Positions 12,438 to 22,622 are shown, counted from the first letter of the stretch. The stretch is 64,000 bases of DNA from Heliopora coerulea (GCA_030142905.1 JASJOG010000017.1:1860001-1924000), one strand, 5' to 3'. Notes: generated from the letters alone by a model not told the origin. A program made the numbers and translations.

Positions 12438-12831
12438 GTCAAAAATAAGAGAGTCAAAAAATGAGTCAAAAAATAAGAGAGAATATTGAAACGGTAATAC
12501 TTCGAATTTATTACAAATTCATCATCAGACCAAGTGACTTGAATTAAATATATATAATTAAATAATAATTAAATATAAAAGACCGCTGTTATTTAATTCA
12601 AGTCACTTGGTCGATGATGATAACTTTATTTATTCACGCTAGCCTCGACAGCGTAAGCTGGTTTTCACGAAGGGCGTGGGAAAAATTAAAAAAAAAAAAA
12701 AAGTGTGTACAAATTACAAGAGATTCGTTAGTTAAGGTCTACGCTAATAGCTAAGGTATTTACAATGGAAGCTAGGACTTGGTAATGAAAAGATAGATTC
12801 AGAATTAAAAATATATTTACAGTGTTAAATG

Positions 12832-13907
12832 TTAAGTGCTGTAGGCCATACTGTGAGCAGCGATTTTAGTTTCAAACCTCGTGAAAGAAGTGCACCTTCT
12901 TATTTGCTCAGGTAAACTATTCCATAGTTTAGCTCCGTCAAACAAAAAGCTTTTTTTCATGCTGTTTGTACGCGGTTTTGGTAAAGAAAGTTTAAGCGAC
13001 ATATCACGTAGGTCATAATCTGAAACATCGCTTCTAAAGGTAAAGAGGTTTGAGAGGCATTTCGGACCCATGTTGTTCAATATTTTAAACATCATTTTTG
13101 ACTTTGCCCTTTTCCTTTGAACTTTCAAAGGTTCCCAATTTAATGCGTGCAGAGCAATCGAGTGATCTACATCATTACTCATATTTGTAATTATTCGGGC
13201 AGATCTGTTTTGCAATTTTTGAAGCCTCTTTGATTGGGTTTCACCAAAATCATCCCATACTTCACAACAGTAGTCAAAGTATGGACGAACAGTCGAATTG
13301 TACACGGATAATAGTGAATCTTTGTCAACGAAATCTTTTAAGCATCTAAGGGCTGATATTCCTGAAGTTATTTTTTTACAAATATAGTTAGTGTTGTTTT
13401 TCCAAGACAAGTGCTGATCAATCATTACCCCAAGAGTTTTACATTCATTAACTTGACTGATTGATTTGTCATCGATTTTAATATTGGGTAGTGAATTTGA
13501 TATACTCTTCATCATTGGCTTAGATCCAATGATCATAAATTCAGTCTTTGCCACATTCAGGCTACGTTTGTTGACGACTAACCATTTTTTGAGGGTGTCT
13601 AAGTCAGAGTTCATTGCGATATCTACATCTGCAATTGTTTCCCCGCTTGTCGTCAAATTAGTGTCATCCGCAAACAAGCAGGGTTTTAAATTTTTAAGAC
13701 AATATATATCAAAAAGAGTAAAGGTCCCAGAATAGAGCCTTGAGAATAGAATAGAGCTAGAGCACTTCCTTTTATTCCATATGCCTCCATTTTACTAAGT
13801 AAAATTTGATGGTCTACAGTATCGAATGCTTTTTTTAAACCGATAAAGACCACCAGGTTAAAGAGCCTTTTATCAATATTCATATACCAGTTGTTCGTAC
13901 AATCCAA
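12832..13907 (-). pseudogene. LINE reverse transcriptase, C-terminal half (broken)
   Basis: Two adjacent minus-strand frames make up the palm, thumb and tail of a non-LTR reverse transcriptase. The upstream piece reads [16 protein letters not shown] (here [15 protein letters not shown]) and [14 protein letters not shown]; the downstream piece opens with the catalytic FADDTN and continues with the LKKWLVVNKRSLNVAKTE and FDYCCEVWDDFG blocks typical of these elements. About 40 codons between the AFDTVDHQ and GSILGP blocks are missing (ALALFY joins directly to SQGSILG), and a frame change separates the two pieces. The product cannot be functional. It shares its C-terminal blocks with the fragment at 35.3 kb. 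Confidence 0.85.
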
Positions 13908-13945
13908 TAGAGCCGAAGCCGTTGAGTGGAATTTTCGAAAGCCAA

Positions 13946-13996
13946 ATCTATACCAGTGGCTTATCTATACCAGTGGCTTATCTATACCAGTGGCTT
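13946..13996 (-). repeat. Triplicated 17 bp unit at an internal LINE deletion
   Basis: Three perfect tandem copies of atctataccagtggctt occur exactly where the reverse transcriptase reading breaks. The unit encodes the conserved KATGID block on the minus strand. Sequence expected between that block and the [16 protein letters not shown] block is absent. Repair slippage during a deletion, or template switching, would give such a junction. Confidence 0.85.
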
Positions 13997-15320
13997 TATT
14001 GGCAGGGAGGTCAAGGAGATGATAGAGCTGACTGGTTGCAATTTCTTTGAATCCAACAAACTCTGATTTAGCTTTGGGAATGTATTCATGAAAGCTATTT
14101 GGATAAGAGTCATTGATTTTACTAGCCAAATTGGGGCCTATTGTGGAGAAGTAGTCATTGAAACTCTCTGGAATATCAGCAGGATTAGTAATGGACACCC
14201 CATCTACTTTAAGCTCACTCACTTTGGTTGGTTTATTTACACGGCCCAGTAAATGGTTAATAGTTTTCCAAACTTCCCTTGGGTTATTTTTTTGAGCAGC
14301 AATTTTATTGGAAAAGTAATCTTTTTTTGCATTTCTCAGCCTAATGTTTACTTTATTTCTAAATACTTTGTAGCTTGACCAATCTGAATCAAGGTTAGTA
14401 ATAATGGCCTTCCTCTTAAGCCTATCTCTTGAATTTATGAGATTTTTTATCTCACCAGTAAGCCAGGGGACACTATTTACCCTCAATTTTTTGTGGCAAA
14501 ATGGTGCATGCTTGTTAAGTACCTCAAGAAATAAATCTTTCCAGACAATCCACATATCATTGGCATTATCAGGGTAAAAGTAAACATATTCCCATTGTTG
14601 TTTGAGCAAATCATTGATAAAATGTTCTTCATTAAAGTTTTTCATGTTTCTGATTTCAACAACATTTTCTTCTTTCTTTCGAGTGATGGATATTTTCTGA
14701 ATTGCATATACTAAACTATGATCACTTAAGCCTGTATGAATCACACCAGAGTGAGAAATCTTTTCTGGCTTGTTTGTGGAAATATGATCAATTAAGGTGG
14801 CACTTGTCATTGTGATACGAGTAGCTCTGTCAATTAATTCTGTCAATTGATACAACTCATAGTAAGCTTTTAAAATTTATGTTGGTGTGTCTGGAGTTTT
14901 TTTAAGTAAATCACAATTCAGATCTCCAAGAATATACACTTCTTTGTTTTCATCATCAATTGCTTTAATTAGCTTTTCAAAACAATCAAAGAAATCTTCA
15001 GTTGGTACACTTTGGGCTCTATAAACTGTAGTCACAAGAAGTGGTCGACTATGTGATTTGTTGATTTCTAAGCAAACAGCCCCCAATTTTGAGGGAACAA
15101 GATCATTTCTTATCTTGTAATTGACAGAGCTACGTAGATAGACACAAACTCCACCTCCATTTCTTGTTCTGTCTTTTCGAACAATATCATAGCCATCTAT
15201 ATTGACAATGCCATCAGATATACTTGGATCAAGCCTAGTTTTATTAAAAGCTATCAGGTCAATCTCTTTTCCTGACATACTAATTCTCAATTCATTAATT
15301 TTTTTTTGATAGACTAACAA
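13965..15320 (-). pseudogene. LINE endonuclease plus start of reverse transcriptase (broken)
   Basis: The distal frame (14877-15320) is the first part of an apurinic-type endonuclease: NKTRLDPSISDG (normally N-E-T-R-L), GGGVCVYLRSS and the metal-site block GDLNCDLL. The next frame (13965-14855) continues with LIDHISTN, the GLSDHSLVYA catalytic histidine block, then the linker with VPWLTGEIKNLINSRDRLK and NKATGIDK. A stop or frame change near 14860-14877 separates them. The N-terminal methionine is ill-defined and no ORF1 is seen, so the copy is probably 5' truncated near 15.33 kb. Confidence 0.85.
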
Positions 15321-15410
15321 TATTGAGGAAGGCCATTTTAAGGTCTGATGACGACTTTCTCATAAATTTAAAATATTACCGTTTCAACATTCTTTCTTGT
15401 TTTTTTGACT

Positions 15411-15834
15411 AATATCTTGAGTTTTACAAGACGATTTTCTTCGGTGTATGTTTTGTTTTGTACTTTTTCAAACTATCGGGTGGCCATGGTTTCTGGCAGT
15501 TTGAATAGTTTGCCAAAAAACGCAAATATATGACTGCTTTGCCTCGGCATATGAGAGCGGTGTCGCATTTCGCTGTTGATGAACGGAAAGCTATAAGTCT
15601 GTCCTGTACGAGTTAAATTGTTAGGCCATGAAATTTAACACCTAACCTTTGTCAGAAACTCTTTGCACTGAAATTTTAAATTCGCACGAAGGATCTCCCG
15701 AAAAACAGCGTCAATTTCAAAATTGTGAATTTAATAACATTTCCACTAACACATTTGAGATAGAACTGAACTCAAAATGTCGCGGTGCACAATTTGTCGT
15801 ACGAAGTGTCAAAACAACCGTCGAAAGAGGAGTC
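15411..15834. other. No recognisable gene
   Basis: An 81-codon open frame (15649-15894) runs into the tandem repeat that follows and has no family resemblance. Confidence 0.5.
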
Positions 15835-15985
15835 TGGGTAATTGTTGAGGGTCGAGGGACGAGTGTAAAATGTCGAGAGTCGAGGGTAATTTGATGTTCG
15901 AGGTAGATGAAGATCGTTCATCTACCTCAGTCGAGGGTAAACATGTCGAGGGTCGAGAGTAAAATGTCGAGGGTCGAGGGTAAAT
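15835..15985 (+). repeat. Imperfect tandem repeat (gtcgagggtcgagggtaaa)
   Basis: About six variants of a gtcgagggtcgag/gtaaaatgtcgag unit occur in tandem, interrupted at 15898-15927 by a perfect hairpin (gaggtagatgaa...cctac type) related to the SINE A body sequence. The CpG-rich unit stands out from its AT-rich surroundings. Confidence 0.75.
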
Positions 15986-16430
15986 TTTTATTAAACCTAG
16001 TTAAATTGCGCCCAAGCTGGTAAACAGTCAAAGTTCGAAAGGGACATTGTAGCGCTCTGTTGAATTTGTAAAACCTTGCGGGCAATATGGTAAATATCAC
16101 ATTCAAGTCTATCAAACTATTTCCTGCGCAAAAGGATTTCCGCGTCACCTATCGGGTGCGAAAATTAATCGGCAAAATTATTGTTTTTTGATGGAATTGT
16201 ATTTTTTGGTTTTGGAGTAGGTAATTGGAACCACATTGGTATTACAGTCGTGCAATTGGGGTTATTTGTCTAACGATTGGGAGCGAAATTGTCTATTGGA
16301 ACGCGCTTTTAGCCGTGGGCTATAGCACGCGTGACATGGCTACGCTAACGGTATGCTAAGCAATAGTTGAGTGTATGAGTATGAGTTTTTAGTTTCAGAG
16401 ACTTCAAGTAAACGAGAAATTTCTTTATTG
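15986..16430. other. No recognisable gene
   Basis: A short open frame on the minus strand overlaps the tandem repeat. Nothing else seen. Confidence 0.5.
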
Positions 16431-16437
16431 CATACAT

Positions 16438-16465
16438 GTTTCGGCAAAACTCATGCCATCTTCAG
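16438..16465 (-). ncRNA. Hammerhead-ribozyme-like motif, Penelope terminal repeat
   Basis: Read on the minus strand: CTGAAGA, then a stem (tGGCATGAGTTTTGCC), then GAAACATG. This fits the conserved hammerhead core CUGANGA-stem-GAAA. The closely similar motifs at 16751 and 16950 differ mainly in loop and stem bases, with compensating changes, suggesting one family of terminal repeats. Stems I and III were not verified by folding. Confidence 0.55.
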
Positions 16466-16750
16466 TGCAAATGATAATAGGTTATTTACAAGCGATATTT
16501 ATATGTGACCTGATAAACATTACAAGTGTATGACTCATCTAATATAAATTCTCACACGTGTGTCAGAATGATTAATTACAAGGGTGCGACTAGTTAATGG
16601 AGGTGGTGGGCGTTGAAAGCAAGTGTGGTAGACAAGAACAGTTAAGAAGAAGAAAAAAAAATATGATATATATATATATCCGTAGTTTCGTAACAGCACG
16701 ATAGTAGTCAGACATTTCAAATAAGCGACAAATTTTTTAATTGTGAACAT

Positions 16751-16777
16751 GTTTCGGCATACTTATGCCATCCTCAG
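16751..16777 (-). ncRNA. Hammerhead-ribozyme-like motif (left palindrome arm)
   Basis: On the minus strand: CTGAGGA, stem GGCATA-agt-TATGCC, GAAAC. The stem is a clean six-pair helix. The motif lies on the same strand as, and about 270 bp downstream of, the GIY-YIG reading frame at 17048-17800. Confidence 0.6.
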
Positions 16778-16949
16778 TACAGTGGAAGAGATCTAGTTCT
16801 AATTTACATAAGGTTATATATTCATGTCATGTCAAGTGATGTGGATATTAAATTACAATTGATGTGGATATTAATTTAATATCCACATCACTTGACATGA
16901 CATGAATATATAACCTTATGTAAATTAGAACTAGATCTCTTCCACTGTA

Positions 16950-16976
16950 CTGAGGATGGCATAAGTATGCCGAAAC
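16950..16976 (+). ncRNA. Hammerhead-ribozyme-like motif (right palindrome arm)
   Basis: Mirror copy of the motif at 16751-16777, on the plus strand: CTGAGGA, GGCATA-agt-TATGCC, GAAAC. Core and stem are identical to the left arm. Confidence 0.6.
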
Positions 16977-17047
16977 ATGTTTACAATTAAAAAATTTGTC
17001 GCTTATTTGAAATGTCTGACATATATATATATATATGTATATTGGAA

Positions 17048-17800
17048 TTATAAGCTAAACATGGTGTTAAGATGATGGACTTGAACATTAAGTTCGGGTT
17101 TGAGTTTCTTACTATGTAGCGCTTCTTTGAGTTTAAGAGAGAGGACAGATTTATCGGAGTCAATGATTTTAAAACATGAGGAGTTATACTGACGTTTGCA
17201 AGCAGAGGATTTTTGAAGGTATTTGAATATGTAGGAATGTTTGTCAGTTTGTGTGTGCTCATTAATCCGAGTGGTGAGGTGACGAGTGGTTTCGCCAATG
17301 TAACGGGAATTACATCCCGCACAAGTAAACTGATATACCACATAAGATTTAAGCTCTCCAGGAATCGGGTCTTTAAAACTAAAAAGATTCTTAGTTTTGT
17401 ATGGTGAAAAAACAAGTGTGATCTCTAGGTCGGTGCATAACCGTTGTATAAGTGACTTGAGTTTGCGTTGTGTTATTTTTGAGTAAAAGCCGGTGTATGG
17501 TAGTTTGAAGTAGCGTGTATTTCGTTTTTCATCTTCTGTGTGTTTTGTTTGGTCAGAATGGTTTGGTTCTTCATTGTATTTACTGATGACTTTGTGTATT
17601 ATGTGGAAAGGAAATGAGTTACGTTTAAGAGTAAAAACAAGTTTGTTGAGATCTTCTTTGAAGCCGGTTTCCGTGTTATTTATTTTACGGGTCCTATCAA
17701 TTAGCGTTTCTATCAGTCCTATCTTATAATTCATGGGTGAGAAACTCAAAAAATTCATGAGCAGACCGGTGTACGTTTTTTTGTGAAAAGTAGAGTAAGT
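17048..17800 (-). pseudogene. Penelope-like element: thumb plus GIY-YIG domain, 5' truncated
   Basis: The minus-strand frame begins in the YTGLLMNFLSFSP.NYK block found after the palm in Penelope reverse transcriptases (the first residues need a frame change near 17750). It continues through a C-rich hinge (YQFTCAGCNSRYIGETTRH) that is the GIY-YIG nuclease start, then RINEH with the catalytic arginine and histidine, and ends LKLKEALHSKKLKPELN. The palm with the YxDD motif is absent, so this is a 5' truncated copy. A terminal-repeat palindrome lies directly downstream. Confidence 0.85.
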
Positions 17801-18429
17801 TGTGTAGTTGTGTAAGTAGAGTCAGAGTAAGTTGTGGAGTACACATTTGTGTTGTGTAGGTGTATTGGTAATTACCACGATTAGGATAAGGGAATTCAAA
17901 ACCGACCACTTGGCCTTGGGGTTTTACCGACAGTTAGACGGCTACGCAGTTGGCCATGCAGTGTAGAGTTAAATAGAGAAGTATGTATAAATACAGAGCA
18001 AAAGAATAAAGATGCGTAGAATTATTTCGTGCATAAGTATCTTGGGACCCAACCCTGGACGTACGTTTCAGCTTTTTATGGCGGCCTCTTCAGCAGGGAT
18101 TTGGGGTTGGCAGTCGATGTTATACAGTCGGAAAGGAAGCGATAATCAGTATAAAATAAGAGTAGATAAAATGTGTGCTTACCAGACTTATTGTGTCTCG
18201 GAAAGACCAATTCTGCGTGCCATAGTAATCTTAAGGGAAGCTTGCCGCATGTTGAGAGAAGGTGGGCACCCGTGTTAGCGTTGGACAGCTAATGGGAAGG
18301 TAAACGGGTTGTGATGCGAAGTTTAATCGAGTAGCGTTATTCGTTCTCAGTAAATAAAGGGTGCGTGGATTAAATGTGTGCTTTGAGGGTAGCTGTGAAG
18401 TGTTGGATCATAAGAGGGTAGTATAGCGA
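17801..18429. other. Unassigned sequence between two Penelope pieces
   Basis: An 88-codon plus-strand frame (18012-18278) has no recognised domain. The stretch separates the C-terminal Penelope part from the palm-domain pieces upstream on the same strand, so it may be an insertion into one element or sequence between two insertions. Confidence 0.4.
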
Positions 18430-18900
18430 GCTGGGTTCACGTGTTAATTGACACCATGTTGAACATCAAAAAGTTTTTCGCCGTTACAAGTAAAAATGTT
18501 TTAGTTATAATCTCTTCTGTGTTATTGTCGGGTTCAGCGTCTTCTTTTAACATACCTATACAGGCGTCGATGCCTTTGTCATTTGGTATGTTGGTATATT
18601 GACTCCTGACGTCTATAGTGACGGGTAATGCATTATGTTAATGGTTGGATTGTTGTTAAGTGAAAGTAAGCGGAAGATTCTGTTTAGTTTTTGTGTGTCA
18701 TTTCTAATGTGTTATTGTCGTAATCAGCGTCTTTTTCTGACATGCCTATCGACGCCTTGATGCCTTCGTTATTTGGTATGTTGGTATATAGACTCTTATC
18801 ATGATAGAGACGACTATTATGTTACTGGATGGATTGTTGTTACGTGAAAATATCTGTTTAATGAAGCTATTCGTTGAGTTGTCTGGTAGTGTTCGTTGAA
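18430..18900 (-). pseudogene. Penelope-like reverse transcriptase palm fragments, tandem partial duplication
   Basis: On the minus strand the first piece reads DVRSQYTNIPNDKGIDAC, matching the DVxSLYTNIP block of Penelope reverse transcriptases, then a charged helix and FLLVTAKNFLMFN. Upstream on the minus strand (about 18700-18820) a diverged second copy of the same block occurs (taccaacataccaaat, ggcatcaaggcgtcgatagg, aaaagacgctgattacgaca). The two copies lie in the same orientation about 185 bp apart. Both are too decayed to be functional. Confidence 0.65.
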
Positions 18901-19230
18901 GTTCCTTCGTCATTGTCAGCGTTGTTTGCTTCTGTTTCGTTTGTATGGTCCCATAATGTGTTGTTAATTTCTTGTGAAGTTGTGTTTTGTTTGTGTATGC
19001 GACTGTGAACGAAATGTTATTGAGCTCCCTTTTGTCGAAAAGTCCGCGTGTGTTATGTGAAATTTTGGTTAGTTGTGATTAAATATATTATCCTTTGGGT
19101 TTTCTATGTCAGGGGTGATGTTATCTGATGTGGCTAGCGTGAGATTGCTTAAAATCCATCGGCAAAGCATTTGCTCTTTTGGACCTAGCTACTAGGCCTC
19201 GTTTCAAGGTTTACCTTCTTTCAACAAAAA
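18901..19230. other. No recognisable gene
   Basis: GT-rich on the plus strand. Possibly more decayed Penelope sequence, but no motif supports it. Confidence 0.4.
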
Positions 19231-19869
19231 TACAGTCGAACCTCTATTTAGTGGCCACCCTCGGGGATCGGCTTTGTGGCCTCTTAATAGAGGTGGCCGC
19301 TAAATAGAGGTACGCAAAAAGTAGACCTTGGGCGTGGTCTAATGTCTATTTATTCAATCATAAATCACGGTGAATTTCATTTCACAAGAGATGCCTTTTC
19401 AATCAGTTGGCTTAAGGCAAAGCTAAAAAAGGAGGGATTTGACGGGAAGTAATAGAGCGTTTCTATGCAACGCAAACACTGACACTTTTGTTGCTAACAA
19501 TGCTTTGAATTTAATGACCTTTAAAGTTGAGTGAGGTGTCAAATGACATGTGTTGAACATTATTTTTAAGTGTTATTAAGTAAAGAAAGCAAATTATTAA
19601 GCCTTATCAGCTCAACTTTTAGTGCGGTTCTCTTGAAAGAGTTGCACCAAGTAAATCATGCAAGCTGGCCGTTTAATAGAGGTAATAATTTATATAAAAC
19701 ATCATTTGGGACCGCTCATAAGTGGCCGCGGCCGCTTAATGGAGGTGGCCGTTTAATAGAGGAATATTTTATAGTAATTGTATTACAAATATTTTGGGAC
19801 TTTGATATGGGGCCGTTTAATAGAGGGTGGCCACTTAATGGAGGGGCGCTTAATAGAGGTTCGACTGTA
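19231..19869. mobile_element. MITE with TA-flanked CAGTCGAACC termini (pogo/mariner-like)
   Basis: Begins TACAGTCGAACCTCTATTTA and ends with the complement (taatagaggttcgactgta). TA flanks on both sides fit a Tc1/mariner-pogo target duplication. The terminal motif tttaatagaggt/ggccgcttaatgg recurs at least six times inside, mostly in the right half (19667-19860), so the end sequences were multiplied internally. There is no transposase. Confidence 0.85.
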
Positions 19870-20810
19870 TGAAAATAACGATTTCCGAACTGTTTTGGGA
19901 TTTAAAAATACCAGGCCAATGAAACATCTACGACTTAGTGGCATAAGCTCTGATTTTCCTGGCTGAAATGTAAGACGATTTTTACAGCACCAATGCCAAG
20001 GACTGGTAATTTTTTCATCGATACTTGATGCGATACTTGATCGAGCCCAATTCAAAAATCCACGGAAATTCTATCCCAATTCAGAAATCAAAAATCCACG
20101 GAATCCTCTTTTACTACTAGGTTATTATCCAAGGCACGCCTCCAGTACTCTGTCTTTTTCACTATTTCGGTTGAGTTACCTTGTTTATAAGCCCACTGAT
20201 TTTCGTGAGCAAGTTCATGATCAAACCATATGGCGGCCAGTTAGGCGCCCTCCTTGCACAGCGGAACGCATCCTCACAACAGCAGACGCATGTACGGACA
20301 CGTACCTATTTTTTTTTATATCAACTCCATTTCATGTGATCGAGTTTAAATGCTAGAAATTGGAGGAAGTTAGATATAATTAGAAATAATGAAACAGAAA
20401 TCAGAAAATTCGCAGTGTGAAAGCCGTCGAAAAATCACAGATTTTTCTGAAAATGTGGTTCGTTGATCAGAGTGCTATTTTTAAGGAAATGCAAAATAAA
20501 GCTGTCATTTATAATAACATTATCGAAGTCATGTAAATTATAATCATGTTATTTAAGTAATATTATTTTGGTCTGATAATGACCCTGAAGAAAGAATCGG
20601 AATTTTACGGCATTTCTTTTTTGTCCATTCTTTTTCTTTTATTACTTGAATTACAAGTTAAGAATGTCATTTCATTTCCTATTTTATCTTATGATTTCCA
20701 CATGACTTATCAGGTGATACTGCAAGGACGCACCTTGTGGTTGCGTTTTTAGTCAAATTCACATACAGTCTGAAGGTAAGCGTTGAACGTAGAACTATTT
20801 TCAAGACAAG
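19870..20810. other. Upstream region of the gamma-glutamyl hydrolase gene
   Basis: Contains a short direct repeat near 20050-20100 (aaaatccacggaa twice) and AT-rich sequence. No clear TATA box or upstream coding exon is seen before the start codon at 20811. Confidence 0.5.
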
Positions 20811-21779
20811 ATGACTTGGAAAGTCTTACTTGTTGGTCTAGTCATTACGTTGGTAAGAATAACACCCTACAATTGTGTTCCATCAACAAGATTCAACAAA
20901 GGTGAAGTACAAACAGATCGTCCAATAATCGGTGTACTGGCGCAGTCTGGCGAAGCTTTTAAGACGTTTGGCCCATCCTACATCGCCGCATCTTATGTGA
21001 AGTATTTGGAATCTTCTGGAGCAAGAGTTGTGCCGATAATGAACAATCTTACTGAAAAACAAATTGAGAAGTTATTTTATTCCATCAATGGCGTTCTATT
21101 TCCTGGAGGAAATGTTAATCTGGTGTCGTCGGGATATGCTAGAACAGCTCGCATCATTTACGAATTAGCAGTCAAATCTTTTAATCAAGGTGACTATTTT
21201 CCATTGTGGGGAACATGTCTTGGCTTTGAATATTTACTTGTCCTAGTGAGCAGTTCCCGCGACATTCTCTCCCACACAGATTCTTATAATTTAGTTTTAC
21301 CGCTAAATTTCTCGCAAGATTATCATAACAGCAGAATGTTTCGCGACATTCCGAATGGACTGGCAAAGTTTCTCAGTAGTGCTCCCACAACTGCGAATTT
21401 TCACCACTGGTCGGCTACCGTCAAGGCATTCAAAGAAGACAAGATAATAAATGAGTTTTTCACCATTTTATCAACAAACAGCGATAGAAATGGAATCGAG
21501 TTCGTGTCTACTATCGAAGCCAAAAAGTATCCCTTTTATGGCACCCAGTGGCATCCTGAGAAGAATTCTTTCGAGTGGACGTTACGAAGGAATATTCCTC
21601 ACCAGGCAATGTCCGTCAAGGTTACTCAGTATTTGTCCAACTTCTTTGTGAACGAAGCTAGATACAGTAAGCATAAATTCGAGACACTGGAAGAAGAAGA
21701 ATCCGCGTTGATTTATAATTATTGCCCGGTCTATACTGGGAAGATAGCAAATTTTGAACAGTGCTATATGTTCAACTAG
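20811..21779 (+). CDS. GGH: Gamma-glutamyl hydrolase, single exon
   Basis: Encodes a complete 322-residue class I glutamine-amidotransferase-like peptidase that removes gamma-linked glutamates from folate polyglutamates, normally in lysosomes or secreted. Residues 1-22 form a hydrophobic signal peptide (KVLLVGLVITLV). The family landmarks are in order: RPIIGVLAQ, the GVLFPGG block at 94-100, the nucleophile elbow WGTCLGFE with Cys136, and GTQWHPEKNSFEW with His248 and Glu250 completing the active site. Length and order match animal family members. The striking feature is the absence of introns: vertebrate homologues are split into many exons, so this copy may be a retrogene or a lineage-specific intronless paralogue. 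No poly(A) tract or AATAAA was seen close downstream. No stop or frameshift is present, so it is probably functional. Confidence 0.93.
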   Translation: MTWKVLLVGLVITLVRITPYNCVPSTRFNKGEVQTDRPIIGVLAQSGEAFKTFGPSYIAASYVKYLESSGARVVPIMNNLTEKQIEKLFYSINGVLFPGGNVNLVSSGYARTARIIYELAVKSFNQGDYFPLWGTCLGFEYLLVLVSSSRDILSHTDSYNLVLPLNFSQDYHNSRMFRDIPNGLAKFLSSAPTTANFHHWSATVKAFKEDKIINEFFTILSTNSDRNGIEFVSTIEAKKYPFYGTQWHPEKNSFEWTLRRNIPHQAMSVKVTQYLSNFFVNEARYSKHKFETLEEEESALIYNYCPVYTGKIANFEQCYMFN

Positions 21780-22423
21780 AATTTCCTAACTAACAAATGA
21801 TTTACATCTGCATACTTTAAACTGATCAACGGTTAAATCCTTCAACCTAATCTAAACCTAAAAATTAAACCCTTTAAATTAATCAACGGTTAAACCTTTA
21901 GAGTGCACGGTTGCAATAACGGCTCTTGACGTGCCAAGTCTGGCAAATGTGGTCTTTCAGCCATTGTAATGTTATGGCTACTTTTGATTTGGCTGTCCAA
22001 TTTTGGATGATTAATCGTAAATACGCTGAGGATATGAAGGAATCATATATTCGTGAGTTCTTGTTCAACGTAAATAGCTTTGATATAAGGGAGTTAATTA
22101 CAGATAGAAGTCGTGCTAGTTCCGTGACTTCCATGAAGGGAGACCGTTGCTATGATAAATTCTTGTTGAATGTTCCAAACTTTGTATCCATGGATAGAGA
22201 TTCAGATATGTTGAAAACAATGTAGATATCGTGATATCATGAAACTTGTAGAGAAATCGGAGATGATTTTGAGATATTGTGATCAAAGTTAACCCAGTAT
22301 GTTGTGTTATTAATCTGGTAGAAGCCACTTGGAATGGAAATTTTCAAGCAACAAGCTAAGGCGATTAATTCGTTTAAATAAAAAGTACTAAACAAACGGA
22401 GGTACCAACAAGAGAACGTAAAT
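21780..22423. other. Downstream of gamma-glutamyl hydrolase; no gene
   Basis: A short direct repeat (atcaacggttaaa, at about 21826 and 21882) lies in the presumed 3' untranslated region. The small open frames here have no family resemblance. Confidence 0.5.
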
Positions 22424-22622
22424 CAGTGGCGTAAGTAGACGGGGGTTGGGAGGATCGCGACCCCTGCCCTTTTCGTGGGATATCTTATATGTCCTCTTTT
22501 AGTGATAGCTTTTTGGCCTCACTCTCCAAAACCACCTAGACCTTCACTGGAAATGATGAAAATCGTCCCGACGGTGCCTTGATATTGCCGTCTGACATTT
22601 GCCCTTCGAAATTTCCAGTTGA
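22424..22622 (-). mobile_element. MITE family X, copy 3 (inverted)
   Basis: Opposite orientation to the copies at 5.2 and 8.9 kb. Shared tokens on the minus strand include aatttcgaagggcaa, tatcaaggcaccgtcggga and cgacccctgcc-type ends. The 22425 edge retains gtggcgtaag. Confidence 0.7.

Larger units (their letters stand above)
12468..15410 (-). mobile_element. Decayed CR1/L2-like LINE, flanked by ~60 bp inverted repeats
   Basis: A minus-strand non-LTR retrotransposon in the order apurinic endonuclease, reverse transcriptase, C-terminal tail. Its 3' end has an A-run and aataaataaagttatcatca-type short terminal repeats (about 12615-12640 on the plus strand), common in CR1/L2-type elements. Outside it, 12468-12532 and 15341-15410 are inverted copies of one another (gtctgatgatgaa / attaccgtttcaa), unusual for a LINE; it may have landed in a palindromic element. 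A second inverted pair (gaccaagtgacttgaattaa) spans 12530-12612. Confidence 0.85.
16707..17020. repeat. ~150 bp palindrome of a Penelope terminal repeat with two hammerhead-like cores
   Basis: The arm 16707-~16852 is repeated in inverse order at ~16873-17020 with only a few differences (for instance ttgtgaac versus ttgtaaac). Each arm holds one hammerhead-like core. The whole sits immediately 3' of the broken Penelope gene on the minus strand. Inverted terminal-repeat pairs are a known habit of Penelope-like elements. Confidence 0.8.

Noticed and set aside
13466..13735. 89-codon plus-strand frame
   Set aside because: Antisense shadow of the LINE reverse transcriptase.
17048..17415. Second minus-strand frame (16987-17415) starting MFFHHTKLRIF
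   Set aside because: Overlaps the Penelope GIY-YIG frame in another phase and has no domain resemblance.
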